DNA of 58,417 bases from Anaerolineaceae bacterium. Lineage in GTDB: Bacteria > Chloroflexota > Anaerolineae > Anaerolineales > Anaerolineaceae. Within the stretch, counting starts at the first letter, position 1. Each line of letters opens with the position of its first letter. This document shows, piece after piece, positions 16,861-24,216 of this stretch. A program made the translations under genes and the position numbers. The notes beneath the pieces are model-generated. The model worked only from the letters and a program-made list of their open reading frames with translations. It did not search any database and was not told the origin of the DNA. The DNA lies in the NCBI GenBank assembly GCA_018056725.1, contig JAGPFF010000011.1, positions 1 to 58,417 of the forward strand. Reading direction: 5' to 3'.

Positions 16861-19188
16861 CTAATTCTGCATCACACGGGATGCGACCATGATCTGACCA
16901 AGAGCGATGCCACCATCATTGGTGGGCACGCGGTGATGGATAAGCACATCAAACTCGGCGTTCTTAAGCAGGTGCAACGTCTTTTGGAGCAGAGAAATAT
17001 TTTGCCACACCCCACCTGATAAAGCAACCCTTCGGATTCCGGACTCGGAGCGGATAGCAAAGCAGGAGTCTAAACAAACCTGGGCAATCGCATTATGAAA
17101 ACGGGCGGAAATTCTCGCTACATCGATGCCAGAGCGTAAATCTTTCAGAATTTGGGGGTATAGATCAAGGATCAAGATCTCGTTTCCCGAATTTCGGATA
17201 GAGTAGGCGGCAATCTCTAAAGGATCCTGAAGGTTTTCAAGTTCGATGGCAGCCTGACCTTCATAAGTAACATGTTGTCGTATCCCTACCAATGACGCCA
17301 CGGCATCGAAAAGTCTGCCCATGCTTGAGGTGGGGACACAATTTAAGGATGCAGAAAGCTGATGAAAAAGGATTTTACGTTCAGCAGGTGAGTAGTGGAG
17401 AACCGGAGGAAGATCATCCTCCCAGGCTAGTCCCGCTGAAAAGAGTTGGGCAAGAGCAATTTTAGCTGGATTACGTATAGCCGAATCACCGCCGGGTAGC
17501 GGAGTCTCTTGAAGGTGAAAACGGCGCTGATACCCTGTATAGCCGCCCACTAAAATTTCTCCGCCCCAAATCGAGCCATCAGGACCGTATCCGGTGCCAT
17601 CAAAAATCAAGCCAATAACCGGGTCATCCTCCTTAATGCCATTATCCGCCAGACACGAAGCCAGATGAGCATGATGGTGTTGAACCTGGATCAGAGGGAT
17701 TCGTTGGTCACTGGAATATTGATGACCAAAACGAGTGGACAGATAATCCGGATGCAGATCGACAGCAATTTTTTCAGGTTGCAGGCGAAATAGTTTCTTG
17801 TACTGAGAAATGCCTTCCTCAAATGATCGCAAGGTTTCGATATTCTCCAGATCACCGATATGGTGGCTGAGGAAGACGTAACGATCGCGCGAAAGAGCGA
17901 ATGTATTTTTTAGCTCTGCACCACAAGCCAGTATCTGAGGAAGGGAAGGATCCATCCGAATGGGATCCGGCGCATAGCCGCGTGATCGACGGATGGGATA
18001 AGCCTGATCATTGACCGCCCGCATCACCGAATCATCAACGCGTGTGTGAATTGCACGATCATGCAGTAAAAATGCGTCTGCGAGGGTGTTAAGGCGATCA
18101 AGGGCATCTTCATCTTGATACGCAATTGGCTCTTCGCTTAGATTCGCGCTGGTCATTACCAGAACCGAAGGAAAACCTTCCTCAGGCTCGAGTAACAGGA
18201 GATGCAGCGGAGTATAAGGAAGCATAAATCCCAGGGTCAACTGGGAGGGGGCGGTATGATCCAAGACTTTTACATCGGGGCGTTTTTGCAGCAACACGAT
18301 CGGATGCTGAATGGAAGTTAATAACTCCTGTTCAAATGGGTTGACGAGAGCATATCTTTGGATGGTTTCAAGATCAAAAGCCATTAGAGCAAAAGGTTTA
18401 TCGCTGCGTTGTTTACGTTCGTGCAATGTGCTCACTGCTCGCTGGTTTAGGGCGTCACATGCCAGGTGGTACCCGCCAAGCCCTTTGATCGCCACAATCA
18501 AACCTTCACGTAAAGCCTGCCTCGCTGACTGCAAGGCGCTCTCTCCATGAAACGTCTCATGCCCAACTTGCAGGTAAATCAGCTGAGGACCGCAATCCTG
18601 GCAGGCAGTGGGTTGAGCATGGTAGCGGCGGTTAAGTGGATCCCGGTATTCTTTTTCACATTCCGGACACATCGGAAAAACAGACATCGTGGTATTCGGA
18701 CGGTCATATGGAATCTCAGTGATGATCGAGAAACGAGGACCACAATTTGTGCAATTGATGAACGGGTAACGGAATCTTCGATCTGTGGGATTAAATAATT
18801 CGCGCTGGCAATCTGGACAGATACTAATATCTGGTGAGACTGGCAAAAAGTCACCTGGAATGGGCTGACTTTCGATAATTTGGAAATCTTGGTACTCCAT
18901 GGTGTCTTCAACTGAGGTGATGATGGCATCGATCCGCGAAAGTGCGGGTGGACGCTCACGCAATTCCATCAAGAATTGTTGAATCCTTTCATCCTCACCA
19001 CTGATGACGATATCCACTCCGCTTGAAGTATTTTTCACCCAACCGTTCAGACCAAGAGAAGTTGCCAGTTTATAAATGAACGGACGGAATCCCACACCCT
19101 GAACGATTCCGCTTACATGAATTTTCCGGTTGGTATTTGAAACCGGAGTTAACTCTTTTTTTTCGCCGCGATTGATTGAGTCAGCCAT
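16861..19188 (-). CDS. hypF: Carbamoyltransferase HypF
   Basis: A 775-residue, full-length HypF that uses carbamoyl phosphate and ATP to make the carbamoyl adenylate passed to HypE. Domains in order: acylphosphatase-like (VQGVGFRPFIYKLA, about residues 22-110), two zinc fingers (CPDC/CTNC and CPEC/CQDC, about 128-205), YrdC-like (KGLGGYHLACDA onward, about 210-400) and a Kae1-like carbamoyltransferase domain with the metal-binding QHHHAHLASC. The first Met overlaps the end of hypB by 40 bases; no later start fits the family, so this overlap is probably real. Confidence 0.96.
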   Translation of the reverse strand: MADSINRGEKKELTPVSNTNRKIHVSGIVQGVGFRPFIYKLATSLGLNGWVKNTSSGVDIVISGEDERIQQFLMELRERPPALSRIDAIITSVEDTMEYQDFQIIESQPIPGDFLPVSPDISICPDCQRELFNPTDRRFRYPFINCTNCGPRFSIITEIPYDRPNTTMSVFPMCPECEKEYRDPLNRRYHAQPTACQDCGPQLIYLQVGHETFHGESALQSARQALREGLIVAIKGLGGYHLACDALNQRAVSTLHERKQRSDKPFALMAFDLETIQRYALVNPFEQELLTSIQHPIVLLQKRPDVKVLDHTAPSQLTLGFMLPYTPLHLLLLEPEEGFPSVLVMTSANLSEEPIAYQDEDALDRLNTLADAFLLHDRAIHTRVDDSVMRAVNDQAYPIRRSRGYAPDPIRMDPSLPQILACGAELKNTFALSRDRYVFLSHHIGDLENIETLRSFEEGISQYKKLFRLQPEKIAVDLHPDYLSTRFGHQYSSDQRIPLIQVQHHHAHLASCLADNGIKEDDPVIGLIFDGTGYGPDGSIWGGEILVGGYTGYQRRFHLQETPLPGGDSAIRNPAKIALAQLFSAGLAWEDDLPPVLHYSPAERKILFHQLSASLNCVPTSSMGRLFDAVASLVGIRQHVTYEGQAAIELENLQDPLEIAAYSIRNSGNEILILDLYPQILKDLRSGIDVARISARFHNAIAQVCLDSCFAIRSESGIRRVALSGGVWQNISLLQKTLHLLKNAEFDVLIHHRVPTNDGGIALGQIMVASRVMQN

Positions 19189-19820
19189 TCGATCCAGGAT
19201 TCAAAACCTTCACCGGTTCTACATGATACCGGGAAAGTGACCAACCCGGGATTAAGCATCTCAACTCCTTTACAGAAATAGTCCATATTGAAGTTGATAT
19301 AAGGGAGAAGATCTGTTTTATTAATGATGAGAACCTGAAGACCGCGATAAATATTGGGGTATTTGTAAGGTTTATCATCTCCTTCTGGAATACTTGCCAC
19401 AAGGATGTTTAAGTGGGTGCCTAAATCCCAAGCAGCCGGACAAATCAGATTTCCTACATTTTCAATGATTAAGAGATCCATTTTGGAGAGGGGCAGTTGA
19501 TCAATACCATCACTGACCATGGAGGCTTCAAGATGACAATCACCCCCGGTATTGATCTGAACCACGGGCATTCCTGTTGCGCTAACTTTATCCGCATCGA
19601 TGGTTACCGGAGCAGTGTCACCCTCGATGACACCTACGGAATAAAAAGGCTGTACACGTTTTATCGTTTCAAGTATGAAGCTTGTTTTTCCGGCTCCCGG
19701 TGACGCCATCAGGTTGATCGCCAGGAGGTTTTCTTGATCCAACTTCTGACGGTTTTGAGCCGCCATACGATCATTGGCGCTGAGAATTTTTTCCACTACT
19801 GGAACACGAATGGCACTCAT
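19149..19820 (-). CDS. hypB: Hydrogenase nickel-insertion GTPase HypB
   Basis: A 223-residue GTPase that inserts nickel with HypA. The P-loop is MASPGAGKTSF, a switch region contains VIEGDTAP, and GGDCHLEASM carries the metal site of the G-domain. The IENVGNLICPAAWDLG segment and the NKTDLLPY guanine motif follow. The N-terminus lacks both the histidine-rich stretch and the CXXCGC high-affinity nickel motif found in some HypB proteins, so it probably stores no nickel and relies on HypA. It abuts hypA with no gap and overlaps hypF. Confidence 0.96.
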   Translation of the reverse strand: MSAIRVPVVEKILSANDRMAAQNRQKLDQENLLAINLMASPGAGKTSFILETIKRVQPFYSVGVIEGDTAPVTIDADKVSATGMPVVQINTGGDCHLEASMVSDGIDQLPLSKMDLLIIENVGNLICPAAWDLGTHLNILVASIPEGDDKPYKYPNIYRGLQVLIINKTDLLPYINFNMDYFCKGVEMLNPGLVTFPVSCRTGEGFESWIEWLTQSIAAKKKS

Positions 19821-20171
19821 TTATTCCTCTTTTTCGATCTCAATGCTATCCACATAAAATTCATCTCCGCTAATCATTTGCGTCTTATTTCCCTTGCATT
19901 GCGGGCAAGTAGTCAGTTCTTCGGATAAGGTAAATTGACTCCCGCAGTTAAGGCACTGAAAAATGGCAGGCAGCCTTCTAAAAGTTAATGCAGAATTTTC
20001 ACAGAGGGTGCCTTCAGTGATTGAATCCCAGTAGAACTGGACGCTATCATCAATGATACTGGATAGTTGCCCGATAACCAGATTGACCCGGAGGACTTTA
20101 ATCGCCTTTGAAGATTCGGCATGTTTCAAGGCGATTTCAAGGACATTTTCCGTGACGGATAATTCGTGCAT
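19821..20171 (-). CDS. hypA: Hydrogenase nickel-insertion protein HypA
   Basis: A 116-residue HypA. It begins MHELSVTENVLEIAL, with the nickel-binding His2, and has a zinc site made from two CXXC pairs (FQCLNCGS and TTCPQCKG). It delivers nickel to the large subunit with HypB. It opens the hypABFCDE run, 65 bases after a cyclic-nucleotide-domain gene. A TATAAT occurs just upstream of the ATG, but it is too close to the start codon and has no -35 partner, so hypA is more likely read from further upstream. Confidence 0.96.
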   Translation of the reverse strand: MHELSVTENVLEIALKHAESSKAIKVLRVNLVIGQLSSIIDDSVQFYWDSITEGTLCENSALTFRRLPAIFQCLNCGSQFTLSEELTTCPQCKGNKTQMISGDEFYVDSIEIEKEE

Positions 20172-20236
20172 CGTGAACGGAATTATAATGCCTAAAAAGA
20201 TAAAAAATGGAATAATAAAAGATTTTTTACCGATCT

Positions 20237-20710
20237 CTAATCAGATGCTGCAATGAGATTCATAAGATTAAGCCGGGTGGTGAGAAAACTATGTGCTGCT
20301 GCGTTGGAAACCCGGCGATAGATGGTAAATCCAATATCATGATTGGTCTCACATAGAGAAATTAACAGCCATGAATCCAAACGCAAGAGCCAACAGTGTG
20401 TGAGGGCAGTTGAGGTAGCCGTGCGATGGCGCACAATGGGCGTCATGGCTGACCAACCAAGTACATCCAAAGGTCCAAGACGACCTGTTTCGATGTTTCC
20501 ACGAGTGGGAACAAATACATCTACCTTCATTTCGCCTTCCAGCAAAATGTAAAGGTAATCCAGACGGGAACCTTCACAAATGGGTTGGTCACCTGGATCA
20601 ATTTCAATCAGATCAGATATTTTGGCAATCTGGTCAATATCGTCCTGGCTTAAACCGAAAAAGAGGGGAATTGAATTTATTGCTTCGATGGGGTCAGTAA
20701 TTTTATCCAT
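20237..20710 (-). CDS. Stand-alone cyclic-nucleotide-binding-domain protein
   Basis: A 157-residue protein with a Crp-type sensory domain and no DNA-binding domain. The jelly-roll pattern is clear: IPLFFGLSQDDIDQIAK, then DPGDQPICEG, YILLEGEMKV, and a phosphate-cassette-like LGWSAM...RHRTATSTAL. The C-terminal helix continues for about 40 residues and then stops. The ATG at 20710 is preferred to one at 20743 because an AGGTG site lies eight bases before it, whereas the upstream ATG nearly touches its ribosome site. It sits between the formate channel and hypA in the same direction. It may sense a small ligand and act on a partner protein; the ligand is unknown. Confidence 0.8.
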   Translation of the reverse strand: MDKITDPIEAINSIPLFFGLSQDDIDQIAKISDLIEIDPGDQPICEGSRLDYLYILLEGEMKVDVFVPTRGNIETGRLGPLDVLGWSAMTPIVRHRTATSTALTHCWLLRLDSWLLISLCETNHDIGFTIYRRVSNAAAHSFLTTRLNLMNLIAASD

Positions 20711-20728
20711 GGATTGGTCACCTGATCC

Positions 20729-20758
20729 ATTATAGAATACCATGCTCCTAAACCTTCA
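20729..20758 (-). promoter_or_regulatory. Weak candidate promoter before the cyclic-nucleotide-domain gene
   Basis: On the minus strand a perfect TATAAT occupies 20729-20734. The best -35 match, TTGAAG, would need a 19-base spacer, and the leader would be only about 12 bases. It could give the CNBD-hyp genes partial independence from the hydrogenase transcript. Confidence 0.25.
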
Positions 20759-20774
20759 ATAAGTGCTGATTATC

Positions 20775-21635
20775 CTAATGATGATCGTTTTGTGTCATAT
20801 TCGAAGAAGATGAAGAAAAGATCAAAAAATAAGCAATACCAACGAAAAGGCTTCCTCCGATCATGTTCCCTAATGTGACCGGAATTAAATTCTGTGTCAG
20901 AAAATTCACCAATGAAAATGCGGATGGATCGACTGCTACTTGAGAAAAAAGGGTAGGATTTAGCGACTTTATGAGGAGTCCGGCAGGGATTAAGTACATA
21001 TTCGCAATGCTGTGCTCGAATCCAGCCGCGATGAAGGCACTTACCGGAAAAATGATGGCAACTGCTTTATCGACCAGGGAATTGGCTGCATAACATAACC
21101 AAACCGCCAGGCAAACAAGAATATTGCATAAAGTGCCTAACATAAAAGCCTGTAGAAAGGAATAATGAAGTTTCGCATCTGCGATCTTCACCATTGTTTC
21201 GCCCACTAATCCGTTAGAGAAGTTCGGAAAACCAGAAAGAACGATCATCATTGCTAAAATCAAAGATCCGATAAAGTTCCCTAAATAAACGCTTCCCCAG
21301 TTGCGCAGCAGCTCACCAATCGATATTTTCCTCTGCAGAAAAGGAATGATCATAAGCATATTGCCGGTAAATAATTCAGCTCCACCGATGATGACGAGGA
21401 TCAGCCCCAGTGAGAACACTAAACCTTGCAGCATTTTTACAAATCCATAAGGCCAAACGCTGTTGGTTTGCGTTGCCACCAGAGTTGAAAAAACACCGCC
21501 GAAACCAATGTAAATGCCTGCGAGAATGGCGAGAATAAACATTGGTCCGAAGCGCAACTTTGCCTTATTTGTCCCAGCGGTGGAGGCTTTTTCAAGCATT
21601 AATGCGGGTGTTGGCATTGAAAAGGGAGTGCTCAT
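20775..21635 (-). CDS. Formate/nitrite transporter family (FocA-like) channel
   Basis: A 286-residue pentameric inner-membrane channel protein with six transmembrane helices. FNT signatures are GIYIGFGGVFSTLV, GGAELFTGNM and the pore segment GFEHSIANMY with its central histidine. The ATG at 21635 has a very strong AGGAGG site eight bases upstream and overlaps the stop of the maturation protease by four bases, so the two are translationally coupled. FNT proteins carry formate, nitrite, hydrosulfide or other small anions. Coupling to a hydrogenase operon points to formate, which would link H2 and formate exchange, but the substrate is inferred. Confidence 0.92.
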   Translation of the reverse strand: MSTPFSMPTPALMLEKASTAGTNKAKLRFGPMFILAILAGIYIGFGGVFSTLVATQTNSVWPYGFVKMLQGLVFSLGLILVIIGGAELFTGNMLMIIPFLQRKISIGELLRNWGSVYLGNFIGSLILAMMIVLSGFPNFSNGLVGETMVKIADAKLHYSFLQAFMLGTLCNILVCLAVWLCYAANSLVDKAVAIIFPVSAFIAAGFEHSIANMYLIPAGLLIKSLNPTLFSQVAVDPSAFSLVNFLTQNLIPVTLGNMIGGSLFVGIAYFLIFSSSSSNMTQNDHH

Positions 21636-22132
21636 GAGGATCCCTCCTGAAGGTGGGTATTTTCGACCCATTTACGAAGAACATCAACTGCTTTGGGAAT
21701 GAGTGTTTGGGTCCGGTCTGAGAGTGTTTGCAGAAACTCAAACTCATATCCACGAACGGATAATAAAACCGCATCCATTTCTTTATGATACAGAGTTTGG
21801 ATAATAGCAAGTAGTGAATTTGGCGTGAGGTGGTGCGTTAGGGGAGAATGTTGAAAGGTGGGTGACAATTTTTCAAAGTGAATTTCTTCAGGAACTGAAC
21901 CGGTATGGGCATCAATAAAACAGACGCGATCGAATTGCTCAATTTCCTGCGCCAGTTCTGGAGTAAGTTGTAGTTGAAATACCGTCACCAATTCGCCAGA
22001 GGGAGAGATCCATTCACATACTTCCTCGGCATTGGGATGAAGGGAGGATTTTTGATAAGCTTTTATAACATGCCAGGCAACCCCATCATCCTGCCGATCC
22101 AGGTTACCGTAGCCAAAAATTAATGTGCGCAA
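21632..22132 (-). CDS. [NiFe]-hydrogenase maturation endopeptidase (HyaD/HoxW type)
   Basis: A 166-residue protease expected to trim the C-terminus of the HoxH-like large subunit after nickel insertion. It begins LRTLIFGYGN and continues LDRQDDGVAW, with the nickel-sensing acidic residue at about position 16; FIDAHTG supplies the second conserved acid. The start is set at TTG 22132, with GGAGG four bases upstream. A longer frame reaching 22204 runs straight through an intrinsic terminator hairpin and adds residues the family lacks, so it is rejected. It overlaps the formate-channel gene by four bases. Confidence 0.88.
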   Translation of the reverse strand: MRTLIFGYGNLDRQDDGVAWHVIKAYQKSSLHPNAEEVCEWISPSGELVTVFQLQLTPELAQEIEQFDRVCFIDAHTGSVPEEIHFEKLSPTFQHSPLTHHLTPNSLLAIIQTLYHKEMDAVLLSVRGYEFEFLQTLSDRTQTLIPKAVDVLRKWVENTHLQEGSS

Positions 22133-22142
22133 ATTGCCTCCA

Positions 22143-22178
22143 GATAAAAAAAGATGCACAGTAATTTTACTGTGCATC
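22143..22178 (-). terminator. Rho-independent terminator after the hydrogenase structural genes
   Basis: On the minus strand a 12-bp perfect palindrome (22153-22164 with 22167-22178) is followed by seven Ts. It lies 23 bases after the hoxH stop and just before the ribosome site of the protease gene. It should reduce transcription of the protease, channel and hyp genes relative to the hydrogenase subunits. Confidence 0.85.
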
Positions 22179-22200
22179 GGATAAAACTTGTTATTCAAGA

Positions 22201-23628
22201 TCAATCACGGCTCATGGTACGTATCAACTGGTCGGAAGGATCACGGAATTCTATCGTAATGGGCATCTGACCAATGGCATGAGTGGAACAGGAAAGACAC
22301 GGATCGTGAGCACGGATTGCAGCCTCTACCCGGTTTAGCAGTCCTTCCGATACCTCCGGACCCTTGATGTAGGTTTTGGCTACACTGTCCACGGCTTCAC
22401 ACATTGACCAATTATTGTGACCCGTGGAGACAATTAAATTGACTTTCTCAATTTGTCCAGATTCTTTAACCCAGTAATTATGGATCAGTGTACCGCGTGG
22501 CGCCTCAATTACACCCACGCCCTGTGGTTTGGGATTCCGGCAGGTATTCAGGATGTCTTTGCTGAGGATATCTGGATCATCCAATAATACTTTCACATTT
22601 TCAGCCGCATACAGAGTTTCAATCATTCGGGCTGTATGGTAATGGAGCGTATTTTCCACCGGTTTACCATTGTTGATCTGTTTAAAGCGTTTTAATTCAG
22701 CATCCGCCAAAGGTGTAGCCATACGATCGGAAGTATTGCAGCGTCCTAATGGACCGACGCGATAAACTCCTTGTGGATACCCCATCTTTTTGTAGTAAGG
22801 GAATTTAAGATAGGACCAGGGTTCCACATGTTCCGCAATATAATCGAGATAGTTGCGGGGGTCAAATTTCTCCAATTCGATACCATCACGACCAATCAGG
22901 CGGATCTGACCATCATAGAGTTCCAATGTATTTCCCGGCTTCACAAGTCCAAAATAACCGGTGCTGAAAACACCAAACTTGTTGATGTCCTCCATATTCT
23001 TCTCAGCCCAATCATAGATGATGGCGATACCGGTTTGGATGGTTGAAATTGCTTCATCATAACCGGAAAGAATCGTCTCTCGTTCTTCGCGGGTGAGAGC
23101 TTTGTTGACCCCTCCGGGAACAGCAAAAGAGGGATGAATGCGCCGACCGCCAAGAATGTGGATGATCTCCTGCCCCCATTTACGTAAATTGACGGCTTTG
23201 AGCGTGAGTTCGGGATTGGCTTGAAGAAGACCGATAGCGTTGCGTACTGCCGGGTCGGCATCGAAGCCCAGAAGAAGGTCAGGACCAGCCAGCTCAAAAA
23301 AGTGCATGCCGTGGCTCTGGACGACCTGCCCCATGTGCATCAATTCACGCAGGAGATTTGCGGGGCGTGGAGGTGGAGCACCAAGGGCATCGTCGCCTGC
23401 CTTCGCGGAAGCGAGATGATGGCTAACCGGGCAGATGCCACAGATTCTCGGCGTGATTAAGGGCATCTCAAATACCATGCGACCTTCGCAGAATTTCTCA
23501 AAGCCGCGAAATTCATTGACATGCATGTAAGCATGGTCTACAGAACCATCTTCGTTCATACGGATGGTGACTTTCGCATGCCCTTCAATACGGGTTACAG
23601 GCTCAATTGTTATTTTTTGTGCGACCAT
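22201..23628 (-). CDS. [NiFe]-hydrogenase large (catalytic) subunit, group 3, HoxH/HydL-like
   Basis: A 475-residue large subunit that binds the Ni-Fe(CN)2CO site and splits or forms H2. The N-terminal L1 motif is [11 protein letters not shown] (C63, C66) and the C-terminal L2 motif is [10 protein letters not shown] (C444, C447, H450). About 25 residues follow His450, the expected tail removed by the maturation protease. It also has [12 protein letters not shown]. The absence of membrane or Tat features fits the soluble, NAD(P)-linked group 3 enzymes. It is the last structural gene of the locus, 17 bases after the small subunit, with a TAGGAGG site. Confidence 0.95.
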   Translation of the reverse strand: MVAQKITIEPVTRIEGHAKVTIRMNEDGSVDHAYMHVNEFRGFEKFCEGRMVFEMPLITPRICGICPVSHHLASAKAGDDALGAPPPRPANLLRELMHMGQVVQSHGMHFFELAGPDLLLGFDADPAVRNAIGLLQANPELTLKAVNLRKWGQEIIHILGGRRIHPSFAVPGGVNKALTREERETILSGYDEAISTIQTGIAIIYDWAEKNMEDINKFGVFSTGYFGLVKPGNTLELYDGQIRLIGRDGIELEKFDPRNYLDYIAEHVEPWSYLKFPYYKKMGYPQGVYRVGPLGRCNTSDRMATPLADAELKRFKQINNGKPVENTLHYHTARMIETLYAAENVKVLLDDPDILSKDILNTCRNPKPQGVGVIEAPRGTLIHNYWVKESGQIEKVNLIVSTGHNNWSMCEAVDSVAKTYIKGPEVSEGLLNRVEAAIRAHDPCLSCSTHAIGQMPITIEFRDPSDQLIRTMSRD

Positions 23629-23645
23629 TTGCTACCTCCTAATCT

Positions 23646-24188
23646 TTAATACCACGAAAGCTTGTCACCTTTAAGATCGGGAATGCGTCCCTGCGCAAGC
23701 TCACTGAGAACATAGAAAATTGTATCCGCATCGGGAGGACAACCTGGGACAAAAACATCCACGGGCACGACTTCGTGTAGAGCGCGAACTCTGGTGGGGA
23801 CAGCAAGTTCGGGGTCGTCGGGGATGCGTCCGCTCTCATCGGTGCTTTCGGTTTCCACATAAGCACGCCGTAGTGATTCCTCGATGGTGAAGAAATTGCG
23901 CATTGCAGGAACCCCTCCAAATACAGCGCAATCGCCGAGCGCCACAAGGATCTTGCATCGTGATCGCATGCGATGTGCGACTTCTTCATTGGAGGTATTA
24001 TTAATACCGCCTTCCAGCACACCTACATCCACTCCGCTGGCATCGGGTTGCTTTAGATCTGTGATCGGTGTTGCACGGAGATCGGCGAGTTCAGCAATCG
24101 CGGCAATTCTTTCGTCCATATCCAGTAAGGACATGTGGCAACCTGCGCATCCAGCCATCCAATCTGTTGAGACTTTCGGTTTAGCCAT
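23646..24188 (-). CDS. [NiFe]-hydrogenase small subunit, HoxY/HydS-like
   Basis: A 180-residue small subunit carrying only the proximal [4Fe-4S] cluster. The ligands are C14 and C17 (GCAGCHMSLLD), C87 (ALGDCAVFGG) and C150 (VPGCPPDADTI). It lacks the Tat signal and the medial and distal cluster domain of respiratory uptake hydrogenases, as expected for HoxY/MvhG-type subunits of cytoplasmic group 3 enzymes. Electrons pass between the [NiFe] site and the Fe-S chain of the HoxU/NuoG-like subunit encoded just upstream. An AAGGAGAG site precedes the ATG. Confidence 0.94.
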   Translation of the reverse strand: MAKPKVSTDWMAGCAGCHMSLLDMDERIAAIAELADLRATPITDLKQPDASGVDVGVLEGGINNTSNEEVAHRMRSRCKILVALGDCAVFGGVPAMRNFFTIEESLRRAYVETESTDESGRIPDDPELAVPTRVRALHEVVPVDVFVPGCPPDADTIFYVLSELAQGRIPDLKGDKLSWY

Positions 24189-24216
24189 AATCTCTCCTTA
24201 TTTTATTCCAGCAATT

